A stretch of 64,000 nucleotides of DNA, taken from assembly GCF_004123845.1 (NCBI RefSeq), contig NZ_NBDP01000003.1, positions 868,001 to 932,000 on the forward strand, given 5' to 3'. The stretch comes from Allobosea sp. Tri-44. GTDB lineage: Bacteria > Pseudomonadota > Alphaproteobacteria > Rhizobiales > Beijerinckiaceae. Within the stretch, counting starts at the first letter, position 1; each line of letters starts with the position of its first letter. Made by a program: the position numbers and the translations under genes. A model generated the notes under the pieces. That model did no database searches and was not told the DNA's origin. It worked only from the letters and a program-made list of their open reading frames with translations. Shown piece by piece: positions 47,240 to 57,585 of this stretch.

Positions 47240-47710
47240 CTAGGTGAGCGCGGCCGGGCGGCCACGCCCGTAGATCAGATCCGCGCGCTTCTCGAAAGCC
47301 TCCGCGAACTTGTGGAAGGCCTTGTCGAACATCGCGCCCATCAACAGGCCGAGCATGCGGCTGGCGAACTCATAGGAGATGAAGAAGCCGACCTCGCAGC
47401 CCTTGTCGTGCGGCTTGAAGCTCCAGCGATTCTCCAGATAACGGAACGGCCCGTCGACATATTCGACCAGGATCTTCAAATTCGTCGGATCGAGCGTGAC
47501 GCGGCTGGTGAAGGTCTCGCGAATCGCCTTGTAGCCGACGGTCATGTCGGCGAGTACCACCTCGCCGCCGCCCTCGCGCGGCGTGCGCCGGCGAACCGTC
47601 AGCCCCTCGCAGAGCGGCAGGAACTGCGGATAATTTTCGACGTCCGCCACGAGCGCATACATCTCTTCGGGCGAGTGCTTCACCCGGCGGGTGCTGTTGA
47701 ACATCGGCAT
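47240..47710 (-). CDS. RatA/COQ10-family START-like protein
   Basis: This is a 156-aa SRPBCC-fold protein of the polyketide cyclase/COQ10 group. Bacterial members are annotated as RatA or as coenzyme-Q-binding COQ10 proteins. Visible motifs are the start RRVKHSPEEMYALVADVENYPQFLPLC and YVDGPFRYLENRWSFKP. COQ10 aids ubiquinone use in respiration. RatA was proposed to block 70S assembly. In this order the ubiquinone role fits better, but that is inference. It lies 14 nt after lipA on the same strand. Confidence 0.87.
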   Translation of the reverse strand: MPMFNSTRRVKHSPEEMYALVADVENYPQFLPLCEGLTVRRRTPREGGGEVVLADMTVGYKAIRETFTSRVTLDPTNLKILVEYVDGPFRYLENRWSFKPHDKGCEVGFFISYEFASRMLGLLMGAMFDKAFHKFAEAFEKRADLIYGRGRPAALT

Positions 47711-47723
47711 GATGGGGTGCCGG

Positions 47724-48728
47724 TCAGTCGCCGAGCTTGGCTGCGCGCGCCGTCCGCAGCTTTGCGAAATCCTCGCCGGCATGGTGCGAGGAGCGCGTCA
47801 GCGGCGTCGAGGACACCATCAGGAAGCGCTTCACATAAGCGATGGTCTCGAAGCTCTTGAACTCGTCGGGCGTGACGAAACGCACGACCGGATGATGCTT
47901 GCGCGAGGGCGCCAGATACTGGCCGATGGTGATGAAATCGACATCGGCCGAGCGCAAATCGTCCATCAGTTGCAACACCTCGTTCCGCTCTTCGCCGAGG
48001 CCGACCATGATGCCGGACTTGGTGAAGATGGTCGGGTCGAGCTCCTTCACCTGCTGCAGCAGCCTGAGCGAATGGAAATAGCGGGCGCCGGGGCGCACGG
48101 TCAGATACTTGCCGGGCACCGTTTCGAGATTGTGGTTGAAGACGTCGGGCTTGGCCGCGACCACCACTTCGAGCGCACCCGGCTTGCGCAGAAAGTCGGG
48201 CGTCAGGATCTCGATCGTCGTGCCGGGCGAAGCCTTGCGGATAGCGCGGATGACCTGCGCGAAATGCTCGGCTCCGCCGTCCTTGAGATCGTCACGGTCG
48301 ACCGAGGTGATCACGACATGCTCGAGGCCGAGCTTGGCGACGGCATCGGCGACCTTGCGCGGCTCATGAGCGTCGAGCGCCTCGGGCACGCCGGTCTTGA
48401 CGTTGCAGAAGGCACAGGCGCGCGTGCAGGTGTCGCCCATGATCATGAAGGTGGCGTGCTTCTTCTCCCAGCACTCGCCGATATTGGGACAGCCCGCCTC
48501 CTCGCAGACGGTGACGAGCTTCTCCGCCTTCACGATCTTCTGGGTCTCAGCCCATTTCGGCGAGCCCGGCGCCTTGACCCGAATCCAGTCCGGCTTGCGC
48601 AGGATCGGATTCTCGGGCCGCTTCTGCTTTTCCGGATGCCGCAATTCCACCGGCGGCTTCACCTCGGATTTCGGGTTGCCGGCATTGGGGCGCGGATCGC
48701 GGTTGAGAAGATCGAGCACGACGGCCAT
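47724..48728 (-). CDS. lipA: Lipoyl synthase
   Basis: This is a radical-SAM enzyme that inserts two sulfurs into octanoyl groups to make the lipoyl cofactor, 334 aa. The auxiliary cluster is [13 protein letters not shown]. The radical-SAM cluster is [11 protein letters not shown]. The C-terminal RSSHHAGED contains the conserved Arg-Ser-Ser. It serves the pyruvate dehydrogenase lipoyl domains encoded upstream. It heads the lipA-ratA pair, with a palindromic repeat just upstream of its start. Confidence 0.97.
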   Translation of the reverse strand: MAVVLDLLNRDPRPNAGNPKSEVKPPVELRHPEKQKRPENPILRKPDWIRVKAPGSPKWAETQKIVKAEKLVTVCEEAGCPNIGECWEKKHATFMIMGDTCTRACAFCNVKTGVPEALDAHEPRKVADAVAKLGLEHVVITSVDRDDLKDGGAEHFAQVIRAIRKASPGTTIEILTPDFLRKPGALEVVVAAKPDVFNHNLETVPGKYLTVRPGARYFHSLRLLQQVKELDPTIFTKSGIMVGLGEERNEVLQLMDDLRSADVDFITIGQYLAPSRKHHPVVRFVTPDEFKSFETIAYVKRFLMVSSTPLTRSSHHAGEDFAKLRTARAAKLGD

Positions 48729-48812
48729 GGACGGGTCCGTTACTGGCGCCGCGCATCAGGGCGCGGCCACTCCCGTCTAGCTAATGCCGAAGTGCGGCGC
48801 GAGCAACCCGCG

Positions 48813-48912
48813 GAGCATGTTCCGCAAAAGTGGACCCCACTTTTGCGACGAGAACATGCTCCAGAATTTTGAGTTGCGCGATTTCTGATCGTTCGACCGT
48901 CTCGGTCGAACG
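48813..48912 (-). repeat. Two-hairpin palindromic intergenic element, copy B
   Basis: On the + strand the order is hairpin 2, then hairpin 1. The outer arms are GAGCATGTTC (48813-48822) and GAACATGCTC (48852-48861), with inner GCAAAAGTGG (48824-48833), loop acc, CCACTTTTGC (48837-48846). Hairpin 1 is CGTTCGACCG (48890-48899), loop tct, CGGTCGAACG (48903-48912). Read on the - strand it aligns along its length with copy A (5150-5258). It lies between the YeaQ-like gene and lipA. Confidence 0.85.
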
Positions 48913-48930
48913 GAAAGCGCGCCGCGGGAC

Positions 48931-49206
48931 TCAGTTGCGCACTGCGCGCCAGACCACGATCAGCAGGCAGGCACCGGCGATCGCCGCGATCAGAGTACGC
49001 CAGAAGCCGAAGATCGAGATATCCATGAGCTCGGCGATGCGGCTGCCGACGAAGGAACCGGCGACGCCGACGATGATGTTGGTGAAGAGTCCGTGATCGG
49101 ACGAGGTGACGCGCTCGGCGATCCAGCCGGCGATGACGCCGATCAGCAGCGTCATGAAGAAGCCATAGCCCGGCGTGCCGAGTGCGGCATAGATCTGGTC
49201 GTTCAT
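48931..49206 (-). CDS. GlsB/YeaQ/YmgE-type small membrane protein 1
   Basis: This is a 91-aa inner-membrane protein with three hydrophobic segments and the family glycine pattern: LLIGVIAGWIAERVTSSDHGL, then NIIVGVAGSFVGSRIAELM. AGGGGG 6 nt before the ATG fixes the start. It is the last of three adjacent paralogues on the - strand. Families of this type are often stress-induced, but the function is unknown. Its 3' end abuts a palindromic repeat. Confidence 0.85.
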   Translation of the reverse strand: MNDQIYAALGTPGYGFFMTLLIGVIAGWIAERVTSSDHGLFTNIIVGVAGSFVGSRIAELMDISIFGFWRTLIAAIAGACLLIVVWRAVRN

Positions 49207-49281
49207 GGTAGTCCCCCTGCCCTCAAAGACCGGCCGTCCGGCCGCGAACGACAACGCAGCGAGCGTCGCCTGGTTCCAGAT

Positions 49282-49617
49282 TCAAGCGATGAAACGGGCG
49301 AGCAGCACGACCAGGATCGCGCCGATCACCGCCATCGCCATCAAGTCGAGGAAGCGATGGCCGATGCTCGCCCGCCAGCCGGTGACACGCACGATGCCCT
49401 GCCCGACCAGCATGCCGAGCAGTCCGACCACAGCATGGCGCAGGAAGCCACCACCACCGACAACGAGGCTGGCGATGAAGCCCGCGGCGGTACCGAATGC
49501 GACCGGAGGCAGAAGCCTGGGCCAGTCGAGCGCGAACTTCCTGCCTGGCGGCAGGATCTCGACCTTGTCGTCGGGGACGACCCGATCGGGCTTGGGGGAT
49601 TTGCGGGCGCGCGTCAT
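49282..49617 (-). CDS. GlsB/YeaQ-like small membrane protein 2 (divergent)
   Basis: This is a 111-aa protein with a polar, Lys/Pro/Asp-rich N-terminal extension of about 35 residues (MTRARKSPKPDRVVPDDKVE) that the other two copies lack, followed by the three-segment membrane core: FGTAAGFIASLVVGGGGFLRHAVVGLLGMLVGQGI. The GGGGFLRHAVVGLLG block aligns with GGGGLIRYIITGLIG in the next copy, which is the main evidence for paralogy. The extension is cytoplasmic or periplasmic; the side is not clear. Confidence 0.78.
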   Translation of the reverse strand: MTRARKSPKPDRVVPDDKVEILPPGRKFALDWPRLLPPVAFGTAAGFIASLVVGGGGFLRHAVVGLLGMLVGQGIVRVTGWRASIGHRFLDLMAMAVIGAILVVLLARFIA

Positions 49618-49663
49618 CGGCCGGATATGGTCTCAGCCGCGCGCGAATGCCAGCACCGACTGA

Positions 49664-49912
49664 TCAGGCGATCAGTCTAGCCAGGAAGACCACCACGATC
49701 GCCCCGATCGTCGCCGTGATGATCTGTGAGATCAGCGGGTTGCCGATGCCGAGGTTGATGCCCAGAGCCGACAGCAGGAAGCTACCGACGAAGGCGCCGA
49801 TCAGACCGGTGATGATGTAGCGGATCAGCCCGCCGCCACCCATGACGATGCTGGCGAGCCAGCCGGCGACGGCGCCGATGGCGATGGCGACGAGAATGGC
49901 ACGAAGGTCCAT
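49664..49912 (-). CDS. GlsB/YeaQ/YmgE-type small membrane protein 3
   Basis: This is an 82-aa canonical member: AIGAVAGWLASIVMGGGGLI, RYIITGLIGAFVGSFLLSALG, then a third hydrophobic C-terminal helix ending ARLIA. The C-terminal VVVFLARLIA is nearly the same as VVLLARFIA in copy 2. It is the promoter-proximal member of the trio. Confidence 0.85.
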   Translation of the reverse strand: MDLRAILVAIAIGAVAGWLASIVMGGGGLIRYIITGLIGAFVGSFLLSALGINLGIGNPLISQIITATIGAIVVVFLARLIA

Positions 49913-50022
49913 GGCGATCCTCCCTAGGCAAGCGCCCTATCCAAACAGGCCTGAATGTTGCACGAACCGGTAGCGAGCACACGGGTGGCGAATGCTCCGG
50001 GCCCCGCTGCAACCGCCCAGCG

Positions 50023-50793
50023 CTATCGGGCTATGGCCCCGAGTGCCGCGACGGCGGAGCCGGCTACGGCACCACTGAAATTATGCCCCCCTCCGACCAG
50101 CTGCAGTCGCGCAGACAGGCCTCGTGCCTGCGCCCTGGCGACATAGTCACCAGCAAGATCGGGACGGGTATTGTCATCTGCTTGCCCCGTAACAGCGACG
50201 ATGGCAGTGCCGGAACCAATCCCGGACAGGTAATCGACCGGCGATTGCGAAGAAAAGCCGCCGCGGCGGCCGCGGCTGGAGTTCCAGGCGGGCACATCGC
50301 ACGGGCAGGATGCCAGCACGATGCCGTTGATCAAGCCGGGGTAATCTCCGGCGATCACGGCGATCGTGCCAGCCCCACCGGAATGCCCGAGCGCCGCGAC
50401 GGAACGTGCATTGTATTTCTGCTTGAGCTCGCGGATCGCTCCGGCAACGGCGCGGTTATTGCCCGAGTGGAACGTGTCGCGCCGGCCATTATCGGAACCG
50501 CTACTTCTCTTTCCGGCGCGGTCGTAATAGCCGGGTCGCAACAGCGCGATCGCGACCACGTTCTTGCGCGAGGCAGCGAACTGCTTTGCATAGGAGTACA
50601 TGTAGTCCGCCGGCCCACCAGCCGAGACGTCGCCATGAACGAAGACGGCGAGCACCGGCTGGCCACGACCCGCAGGGGGGCCGAAAACTTCATAGGCGAG
50701 CCCGTTCGCACAGGTTTCGCCGTCGCAGGCCTCCGCCGGCGCGGCGAACAGCGACAGGGCGAGAAGCATCCACCAAATGTGCGACCGGCCCAT
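50023..50793 (-). CDS. Secreted alpha/beta-hydrolase-like protein
   Basis: This is a 256-aa protein with a signal peptide (WWMLLALSLFAAPAEA, cleavage likely after AEA). The hydrolase core shows VLAVFVHGDVSAGG (oxyanion region), the nucleophile elbow ALGHSGGAGTIA with Ser in G-H-S-G-G, and a late VGGGHNFSG supplying the His. A cysteine pair in CDGETC and CPC suggests disulfides. AAGGGGG 5 nt before the ATG gives a strong ribosome site. The substrate is unknown. It is downstream of lpd, separated by 43 nt. Confidence 0.8.
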   Translation of the reverse strand: MGRSHIWWMLLALSLFAAPAEACDGETCANGLAYEVFGPPAGRGQPVLAVFVHGDVSAGGPADYMYSYAKQFAASRKNVVAIALLRPGYYDRAGKRSSGSDNGRRDTFHSGNNRAVAGAIRELKQKYNARSVAALGHSGGAGTIAVIAGDYPGLINGIVLASCPCDVPAWNSSRGRRGGFSSQSPVDYLSGIGSGTAIVAVTGQADDNTRPDLAGDYVARAQARGLSARLQLVGGGHNFSGAVAGSAVAALGAIAR

Positions 50794-50836
50794 GATTTCC
50801 CCCTTGCCCGATAGCCTGCTCTAGCGGCGGCTTGTG

Positions 50837-52276
50837 TCAGGCGTTCAACACCTTGCCATAGGCGTCGAGCACGGCCTCCTTCATCGTCTCCGACAGCGTC
50901 GGATGCGGGAAGATGGTGTGCATCAGCTCTTCCTCGGTGGTCTCGAGGTTCATCGCGACGACGAAGCCCTGGATCAGCTCGGTGACTTCCGCGCCGACCA
51001 TGTGGGCGCCGAGCAGCTTGCCGGTCTTGGCGTCGAATACCGTCTTGACCATGCCGCTGTCCTCGCCGAGCGCCACCGCCTTGCCGTTGGCGACGAAGTT
51101 GAAGCGGCCGACCTTGAGCTGGTGGCCGGCTTCCTTGGCCTTGGCCTCGGTCAGGCCGACGCTGGCGATCTGCGGGTGGCAATAGGTGCAGCCCGGGATC
51201 ATCGCCTTGTCCATCGGGTGCGGGTGCAGGCCCTTGATCGCCTCGACGCAGATCACCGCTTCATGTTCGGCCTTGTGCGCCAGCATCGGCGGGCCGGCGA
51301 CGTCGCCGATCGCGTAGACGCCCTTGACATTGGTGCGGCAGAGGCCGTCGATCGCGATCACGCCGCGGTCGAGCTTCACGCCGAGCGCCTCGAGGCCGAG
51401 ATTCTCGACATTGGCGACGACGCCGACGGCGGAGATCATCCGCTCGGCGGTGATCGTCTGCTTGTTGCCCTTGTCGTCCTCGACATGGGCGGTGATGGAG
51501 TTGGCCGACTTCTCGACCTTGGTGACCTTGGTCGAGGTCAGGATCTTCATGCCTTGCTTCTCGAAGGCCTTTCGCGCGAAGGCGCCGATCTCTGCGTCCT
51601 CGACCGGCACCACCTGCGGCAGGACCTCGACCACAGTCACCTCGGCGCCGAGCGTGCGATAGAAGGAGGCGAACTCGATGCCGATCGCGCCCGAGCCCAT
51701 CACGACCAGCGACTTCGGCATGGTCGGCGGTACCAGCGCCTCGAAATAGGTCCAGATCAGCTTGCCGTCCGGCTCGAGGCCCGGCAGCGCGCGCGGACGG
51801 GCGCCGGTCGCGACGATGATGTGGTCGGCGGTATAGGTGCCCTCACCCTTGGCGCCCTTCGGCACCGGCCCCTGCGGCTGCATCGCCGGCTTCTTGGTCG
51901 GGGCGACCACGATCGTGTTGGCCTTGGTGAGCTTGGCCTCGCCCCAGATCACGTCGACCTTGTTCTTCTTCATCAGGAACTGGACGCCGTTGTTCATCCT
52001 GACCGCGATGCCGCGCGAGCGCTTCACCACCGCGTCGAGATCGGCCTTGAACGTGCCCTCCAGCGTCAGCCCGTAATCCTTGGCGTGCTGGCCATAGTGC
52101 AGGATCTCGGCGGAGCGCAGCAGCGCCTTGGTCGGGATGCAGCCCCAGTTCGAGCAGATGCCGGCGAGGTGCTCGCGCTCGACGATCGCGGTCTTGAAGC
52201 CGAGCTGCGCCGCCCGGATCGCCGCGACATAGCCGCCGGGGCCGGAGCCGATGATGATGATGTCGTAATCAGCCAT
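50837..52276 (-). CDS. lpdA: Dihydrolipoyl dehydrogenase (E3)
   Basis: This is the 479-aa flavoprotein that reoxidises dihydrolipoyl groups of the E2 core, passing electrons to NAD+. FAD motif IIIGSGPGGYVAAIRAAQ. The redox disulfide is Cys41-SNWG-Cys46 in GICSNWGCIPTKALL. The NAD motif is VVMGSGAIGIEFASFY. The C-terminal catalytic dyad lies in HPHPTLSE. The CSNWGC variant differs from the common CLNVGC and is shared by a subgroup of pdh-linked E3 proteins. The ATG at 52276 has GAGG 8 nt upstream. It belongs to the pdh operon. Confidence 0.96.
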   Translation of the reverse strand: MADYDIIIIGSGPGGYVAAIRAAQLGFKTAIVEREHLAGICSNWGCIPTKALLRSAEILHYGQHAKDYGLTLEGTFKADLDAVVKRSRGIAVRMNNGVQFLMKKNKVDVIWGEAKLTKANTIVVAPTKKPAMQPQGPVPKGAKGEGTYTADHIIVATGARPRALPGLEPDGKLIWTYFEALVPPTMPKSLVVMGSGAIGIEFASFYRTLGAEVTVVEVLPQVVPVEDAEIGAFARKAFEKQGMKILTSTKVTKVEKSANSITAHVEDDKGNKQTITAERMISAVGVVANVENLGLEALGVKLDRGVIAIDGLCRTNVKGVYAIGDVAGPPMLAHKAEHEAVICVEAIKGLHPHPMDKAMIPGCTYCHPQIASVGLTEAKAKEAGHQLKVGRFNFVANGKAVALGEDSGMVKTVFDAKTGKLLGAHMVGAEVTELIQGFVVAMNLETTEEELMHTIFPHPTLSETMKEAVLDAYGKVLNA

Positions 52277-52352
52277 GGGAGGTGCCTCGGCTTTGTCCCC
52301 CCCGTTGTGGGAGGCGTTGACGTTGCGGGGCAAGGCCCCGGTTCAAATTCGT

Positions 52353-53045
52353 TTACGGGCCGGCGATCCGCAGCGCGGGACCACGTGCCGGCAGCGGCAG
52401 GCCGAGCAGGCCGTCGACGACGGGCGCCAGCGCCAGCCCGATGGCGCGGGTATTCTCGGCGTCGAGATGGATGCCGTCCGCGCCCGTCACGGTGGCGACC
52501 GCTGCGGCATCGAAGAAGCTGGCGCCGATCTCGTCGGCGATGCGGCGGTAATAGGTCGCCAGCAGCGCCATTTTCTCGGGCGCGCCCTCCATGAAGAAAT
52601 TGGCCTCGTGCTCGGGATCATCCGGCCTGCGCACCAGCGGCGGCGCGACGATCAGCACCTCCGGCACCGGCATGCCGGGCTCGACCGGCGGGCGCTGCGC
52701 CACCTGCGCCAGCATCCGCATCGAGCGGGCAACATCGTAAGGCGCAAGCGAGTGCTGGCGCTGGCAGTCATTGGTGCCGAGCATCAGGATCACGAGATCG
52801 AGCGGCGCATGGCACTCGATGAAGAGCGGCAACAGCGAGATGCCGGAGCGGTAGGGCCGCAACGGGTCCTCGAGCGCGATCCGCCGGCCGTTGAGCCCCT
52901 CCTCGATCACCGTGGCATAGCCGCCGAGCGCCTTCTCCAGCACCCGCGGCCAGCGCACATCGTCGCCGTGCCGTTCCGGGCGGTTGGCGATCCGGCCCCA
53001 GGTCAGTGAATCGCCGAAGGCGAGGATGCGGGCCTGGCGGGTCAT
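52353..53045 (-). CDS. SGNH/GDSL hydrolase
   Basis: This is a 230-aa single-domain SGNH hydrolase. Block I FGDSLTWG (nucleophile Ser13), block III MLGTNDC, and block V DGIHLDAENT supplying Asp-His are all present. There is no signal peptide, so it should be cytoplasmic, although such enzymes are sometimes arylesterases or lysophospholipases. The ATG at 53045 starts 7 nt after the pdhC stop. Its place inside the pdh operon, between E2 and E3, is recurrent in Hyphomicrobiales from memory, but no link to pyruvate oxidation is known to me. Confidence 0.88.
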   Translation of the reverse strand: MTRQARILAFGDSLTWGRIANRPERHGDDVRWPRVLEKALGGYATVIEEGLNGRRIALEDPLRPYRSGISLLPLFIECHAPLDLVILMLGTNDCQRQHSLAPYDVARSMRMLAQVAQRPPVEPGMPVPEVLIVAPPLVRRPDDPEHEANFFMEGAPEKMALLATYYRRIADEIGASFFDAAAVATVTGADGIHLDAENTRAIGLALAPVVDGLLGLPLPARGPALRIAGP

Positions 53046-53052
53046 CGCCGCC

Positions 53053-54420
53053 TCACACCAGCATCGCCATCGGCTTCTCGATATAGCCCTTGAAGGCTTG
53101 CAGCAGCTCGGCACCGAGCGCGCCGTCGACGGCGCGGTGGTCGGTCGAGAGCGTCACCGACATCACGGTCGCGACTGCGAGCTGGCCGTTCTTGACCACG
53201 GCACGCGGCTCGCCGGCGCCGACCGCCAGGATCGTCGCATGCGGCGGGTTGATCACCGCGGCGAAGTCCTTGACGCCGAACATGCCGAGATTGCTGACCG
53301 CCGAGGTGCCGCCCTGATACTCTTCCGGCTTCAGCTTGCGAGTCTTGGCCCTTGCCGCCATGTCCTTCATCTCGTTGGAGATTTGCGACAGCGTCTTGTG
53401 GCAGGCGTCGCGAATGATCGGCGTGATCAAGCCGCCCGGGATCGAGACTGCAACGCCGACATCGGCGTGCTTGTGCTTCAGCATGGCGCCGTCGGTCCAG
53501 GAGACATTGGCGTCCGGCACGGCACGCAGCGCCAAGGCCAGCGCCTTGATCACCATGTCGTTGACCGAGAGCTTGTAGGCCGGCTTGCCGTCCTTTTCGG
53601 GAGCCGCGGCGTTGAGTTCGGCGCGCAGCTTCAAGAGCGCGTCGAGTTCGCAATCGAGCGTGACGTAGAAGTGCGGAATCGTCTGCTTGGCTTCGGTCAG
53701 GCGGCGCGCGATGGTCTTGCGCATGCCGTCATGCGGGATCTCCTCATAGGAGCCCGGCGCGAACAGCTTCTTGGTCTGCTCGTCCGAAGGACCGGCCGCG
53801 AGCGGCGCGGCGGCGGGTTTGGGCGCTGCGGGGGCTCCAGCTGCGGGAGCCGGCGCGGCCTTGGCAGCCCCGCCCTGCTTGGCGGCCTCGATGTCCTTCT
53901 CGACGATGCGGCCATGCGGGCCGGAGCCCTGGACCTTGCCGAGATCGATGCCGGCGTCCTTGGCGAGGCGGCGTGCCAATGGCGAGGCGAAGGGGCGATC
54001 GCCGGAGACCGATTTGCCACCGGTGTTGAAGCCGGATTCGGCTGTGACCTGCGGCGTCGATTCAGGCTTGGCGTCTGCCTTCGGCGCAGGCGCTTCCGAC
54101 TTGGCGGCTTCGGCCTTGGGCACCTCGGCCTTCGGGGCATCGGCCTTGGCCGGTGCGGAGACGCTCTTGGCGTCCTCGCCCTCGCCGGCGATCACGCCGA
54201 TCACCTCGTTGACCGCCACATCGGCAGTACCTTCCGGCACGACGATCCTGGCGAGGATGCCCTCATCGACCGCCTCGACCTCCATGGTCGCCTTGTCGGT
54301 CTCGATCTCGGCGATGATGTCGCCGGACTTGATCGTGTCGCCTTCCTTCTTCAGCCACTTGGCGAGATTGCCCTTCTCCATTGTGGGAGAAAGCGCGGGC
54401 ATCAGGATGTTCACGGGCAT
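53053..54420 (-). CDS. pdhC: Pyruvate dehydrogenase E2, dihydrolipoamide acetyltransferase
   Basis: This is the 455-aa core acetyltransferase. An N-terminal lipoyl domain (about 1-78, [17 protein letters not shown] with the modified Lys) is followed by an Ala/Pro/Lys-rich linker. The peripheral subunit-binding domain is SPLARRLAKDAGIDLGKVQG, and the catalytic domain ends with the active-site STDHRAVDGALGAELL. Length fits the alphaproteobacterial single-lipoyl type. pdhB, also lipoylated, lies upstream. Confidence 0.96.
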   Translation of the reverse strand: MPVNILMPALSPTMEKGNLAKWLKKEGDTIKSGDIIAEIETDKATMEVEAVDEGILARIVVPEGTADVAVNEVIGVIAGEGEDAKSVSAPAKADAPKAEVPKAEAAKSEAPAPKADAKPESTPQVTAESGFNTGGKSVSGDRPFASPLARRLAKDAGIDLGKVQGSGPHGRIVEKDIEAAKQGGAAKAAPAPAAGAPAAPKPAAAPLAAGPSDEQTKKLFAPGSYEEIPHDGMRKTIARRLTEAKQTIPHFYVTLDCELDALLKLRAELNAAAPEKDGKPAYKLSVNDMVIKALALALRAVPDANVSWTDGAMLKHKHADVGVAVSIPGGLITPIIRDACHKTLSQISNEMKDMAARAKTRKLKPEEYQGGTSAVSNLGMFGVKDFAAVINPPHATILAVGAGEPRAVVKNGQLAVATVMSVTLSTDHRAVDGALGAELLQAFKGYIEKPMAMLV

Positions 54421-54473
54421 GGCATCAGCTCACTTTTTGATCGCTGAAAAACGCGTATCGGATCACAGAGGTG

Positions 54474-54872
54474 TTAGTTCGCTGCACAGGCACGGCCGCC
54501 TGCGGTCGATGGTCCACAATAGATCAGCGCTACTCCTTCATCCCGAGACCGGACCGGGAGGAGCATCATGTAGTCGAGCTGTCCGCCGCGATCACAGGAC
54601 ACGTGCCACGACGCAGCCTTTGGCCCGAGTGCTGCCAGGGATTGGCGAGAGTTGACGCACGATCGCCCCCATATACGCCGCGCGAGCTGATTGACCGCCT
54701 GCGCGCGGCTCGCCGGCACAAGACGCTCGAACTCGGCGTTGATGAAGGGCGCCGGCTTGACCATCGCCCTCGTAGGCGCTGCCATAGCCTCCGCCGCCGG
54801 CAGCGCGCCGAACCCGAACAGACACGCGGCCAGCAAGGCACGGTTTCCGTTCGGTTCGCGGGACGGCGCCAT
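54474..54872 (-). CDS. Small exported protein inside pdh operon
   Basis: I do not recognise this 132-aa protein. A hydrophobic segment at about 12-31 (LLAACLFGFGALPAAEAMAA) reads as a signal peptide. Four cysteines follow in the mature part (RSCVN, HVSCDR, LIYCGP, GRACAAN). The ATG is 15 nt after the pdhB stop and the stop is 54 nt before pdhC, so it is co-transcribed. Such an exported protein has no obvious role in a cytoplasmic complex. The ribosome site is GAGGG upstream. Confidence 0.65.
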   Translation of the reverse strand: MAPSREPNGNRALLAACLFGFGALPAAEAMAAPTRAMVKPAPFINAEFERLVPASRAQAVNQLARRIWGRSCVNSRQSLAALGPKAASWHVSCDRGGQLDYMMLLPVRSRDEGVALIYCGPSTAGGRACAAN

Positions 54873-54886
54873 CGGTCAGCCCTCTT

Positions 54887-56293
<1,407 letters not shown>

Positions 56294-56363
56294 GAACGCA
56301 CCCGGAGTTCTGGAGCGGCCGCGAGGGCCTCGATGTCGGGGGAAGGAGGCTAGGCGCGACCCT

Positions 56364-57449
56364 TTAGGCCTGCGCCGGCTCCCGCAGGATGTCGGTCCAG
56401 AGCTCGGAGACGTCCGGCTCGGGATCATGCGTCGCGAATTCGGCTGCGTCGTTGACGATCTCGCGGACCTTGGCGTCGATCGCCTTGAACTCGTCCTCGC
56501 CGAGCTTGTGCTCGCGCGTCAGGCGGCCGCGCACCTGCTCGATCGGGTCGTGCTCCTCGCGCATCCTCTGGACCTCGTCCTTGGAGCGGTACTTCGCCGG
56601 GTCCGACATCGAATGGCCGCGATAGCGGTAGGTCTGCATTTCCAGGATGTACGGGCCCTTGCCGGTACGAGCGTGTTCGATGGCGCGGCTCGCGGCCTCG
56701 CGTACGGCGCGGACGTCCATGCCATCGACCTGCTCGCCCGGGATGCCGAAGGAAACACCGCGCTTCGAGAAATCGGTCTGGGCCGAGGCCCGGTTCACCG
56801 ACGTGCCCATGGCGTAACGGTTGTTCTCGATCACGAACACGACCGGCAGCTTCCAGAGCTGGGCCATGTTGAAGCTCTCATAGACCTGGCCCTGATTGGC
56901 GGCGCCGTCGCCGAAATAGGCCATCGATACGCGCCCGTCCTGGCGATACCAGTTGGCGAAGCCGAGACCGGCACCGAGTGAGACCTGCGCGCCGACGATG
57001 CCGTGGCCGCCATAGAAGTTCTTTTCGCGGCTGAACATGTGCATCGAGCCGCCCTTGCCGCGCGAATAGCCGCCGCGCCGGCCGGTCAGCTCGGCCATCA
57101 CGCCGCGCGATTCCATGCCGCAGGCGAGCATGTGGCCATGGTCGCGATAGCCGGTGATGACCTGGTCGCCATCCTTCGAGGCCATCTGCATGCCGATGAC
57201 CACGGCTTCCTGGCCGATATAAAGATGGCAGAAGCCGCCGATCAGGCCCATGCCGTACATCTGGCCGGCCTTCTCCTCGAAGCGCCGGATCAGCAGCATC
57301 TCGCGATAGGCGTGAAGCTCCTCGTCCCTGGTGAAGGTCGGGACGTTCGGAATCGCCTTGGCGAGCCCCTTTGCAGCGCTCTTCGCCGCCGTTTTTCCGG
57401 CTGCCTTCGCAGGCGCCCCTGCGTTCGTCTTCCGGGCGGCAATGGCCAT
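56364..57449 (-). CDS. pdhA: Pyruvate dehydrogenase E1 alpha
   Basis: This is the 361-aa TPP-dependent subunit that decarboxylates pyruvate with PdhB. The TPP-binding motif is [20 protein letters not shown] ending in ENN. The phosphorylation-loop region [16 protein letters not shown] and the entry [18 protein letters not shown] are clear. An Ala/Lys-rich N-terminal 35 residues ([16 protein letters not shown]) is unstructured. GGAGG 8 nt before the ATG at 57449 fixes the start. It is the first gene of the pdh operon. Confidence 0.97.
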   Translation of the reverse strand: MAIAARKTNAGAPAKAAGKTAAKSAAKGLAKAIPNVPTFTRDEELHAYREMLLIRRFEEKAGQMYGMGLIGGFCHLYIGQEAVVIGMQMASKDGDQVITGYRDHGHMLACGMESRGVMAELTGRRGGYSRGKGGSMHMFSREKNFYGGHGIVGAQVSLGAGLGFANWYRQDGRVSMAYFGDGAANQGQVYESFNMAQLWKLPVVFVIENNRYAMGTSVNRASAQTDFSKRGVSFGIPGEQVDGMDVRAVREAASRAIEHARTGKGPYILEMQTYRYRGHSMSDPAKYRSKDEVQRMREEHDPIEQVRGRLTREHKLGEDEFKAIDAKVREIVNDAAEFATHDPEPDVSELWTDILREPAQA

Positions 57450-57566
57450 GAACGGGTCCTCCAAGCTCTACTGCTTTGGTTGTAGAGGAAGGTCCAAGCC
57501 TTGGCGAGACGGGTATCTCGCACTGCAACATGAATTAAGCTATTGTTGTTACTGTGATAATATGAT

Positions 57567-57585
57567 TTAACCAATTATCGGTTAA
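57567..57585. promoter_or_regulatory. TTAACC-N7-GGTTAA palindrome upstream of pdhA
   Basis: TTAACC (57567-57572) and GGTTAA (57580-57585) form a perfect interrupted palindrome in an AT-rich block (about 57528-57595) that stands out in this GC-rich window. It lies about 120-135 nt upstream of the pdhA ATG, so it may be an operator or a promoter. Each half resembles the CtrA half-site TTAACCAT, but the spacing differs from the TTAA-N7-TTAA consensus. Confidence 0.45.
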
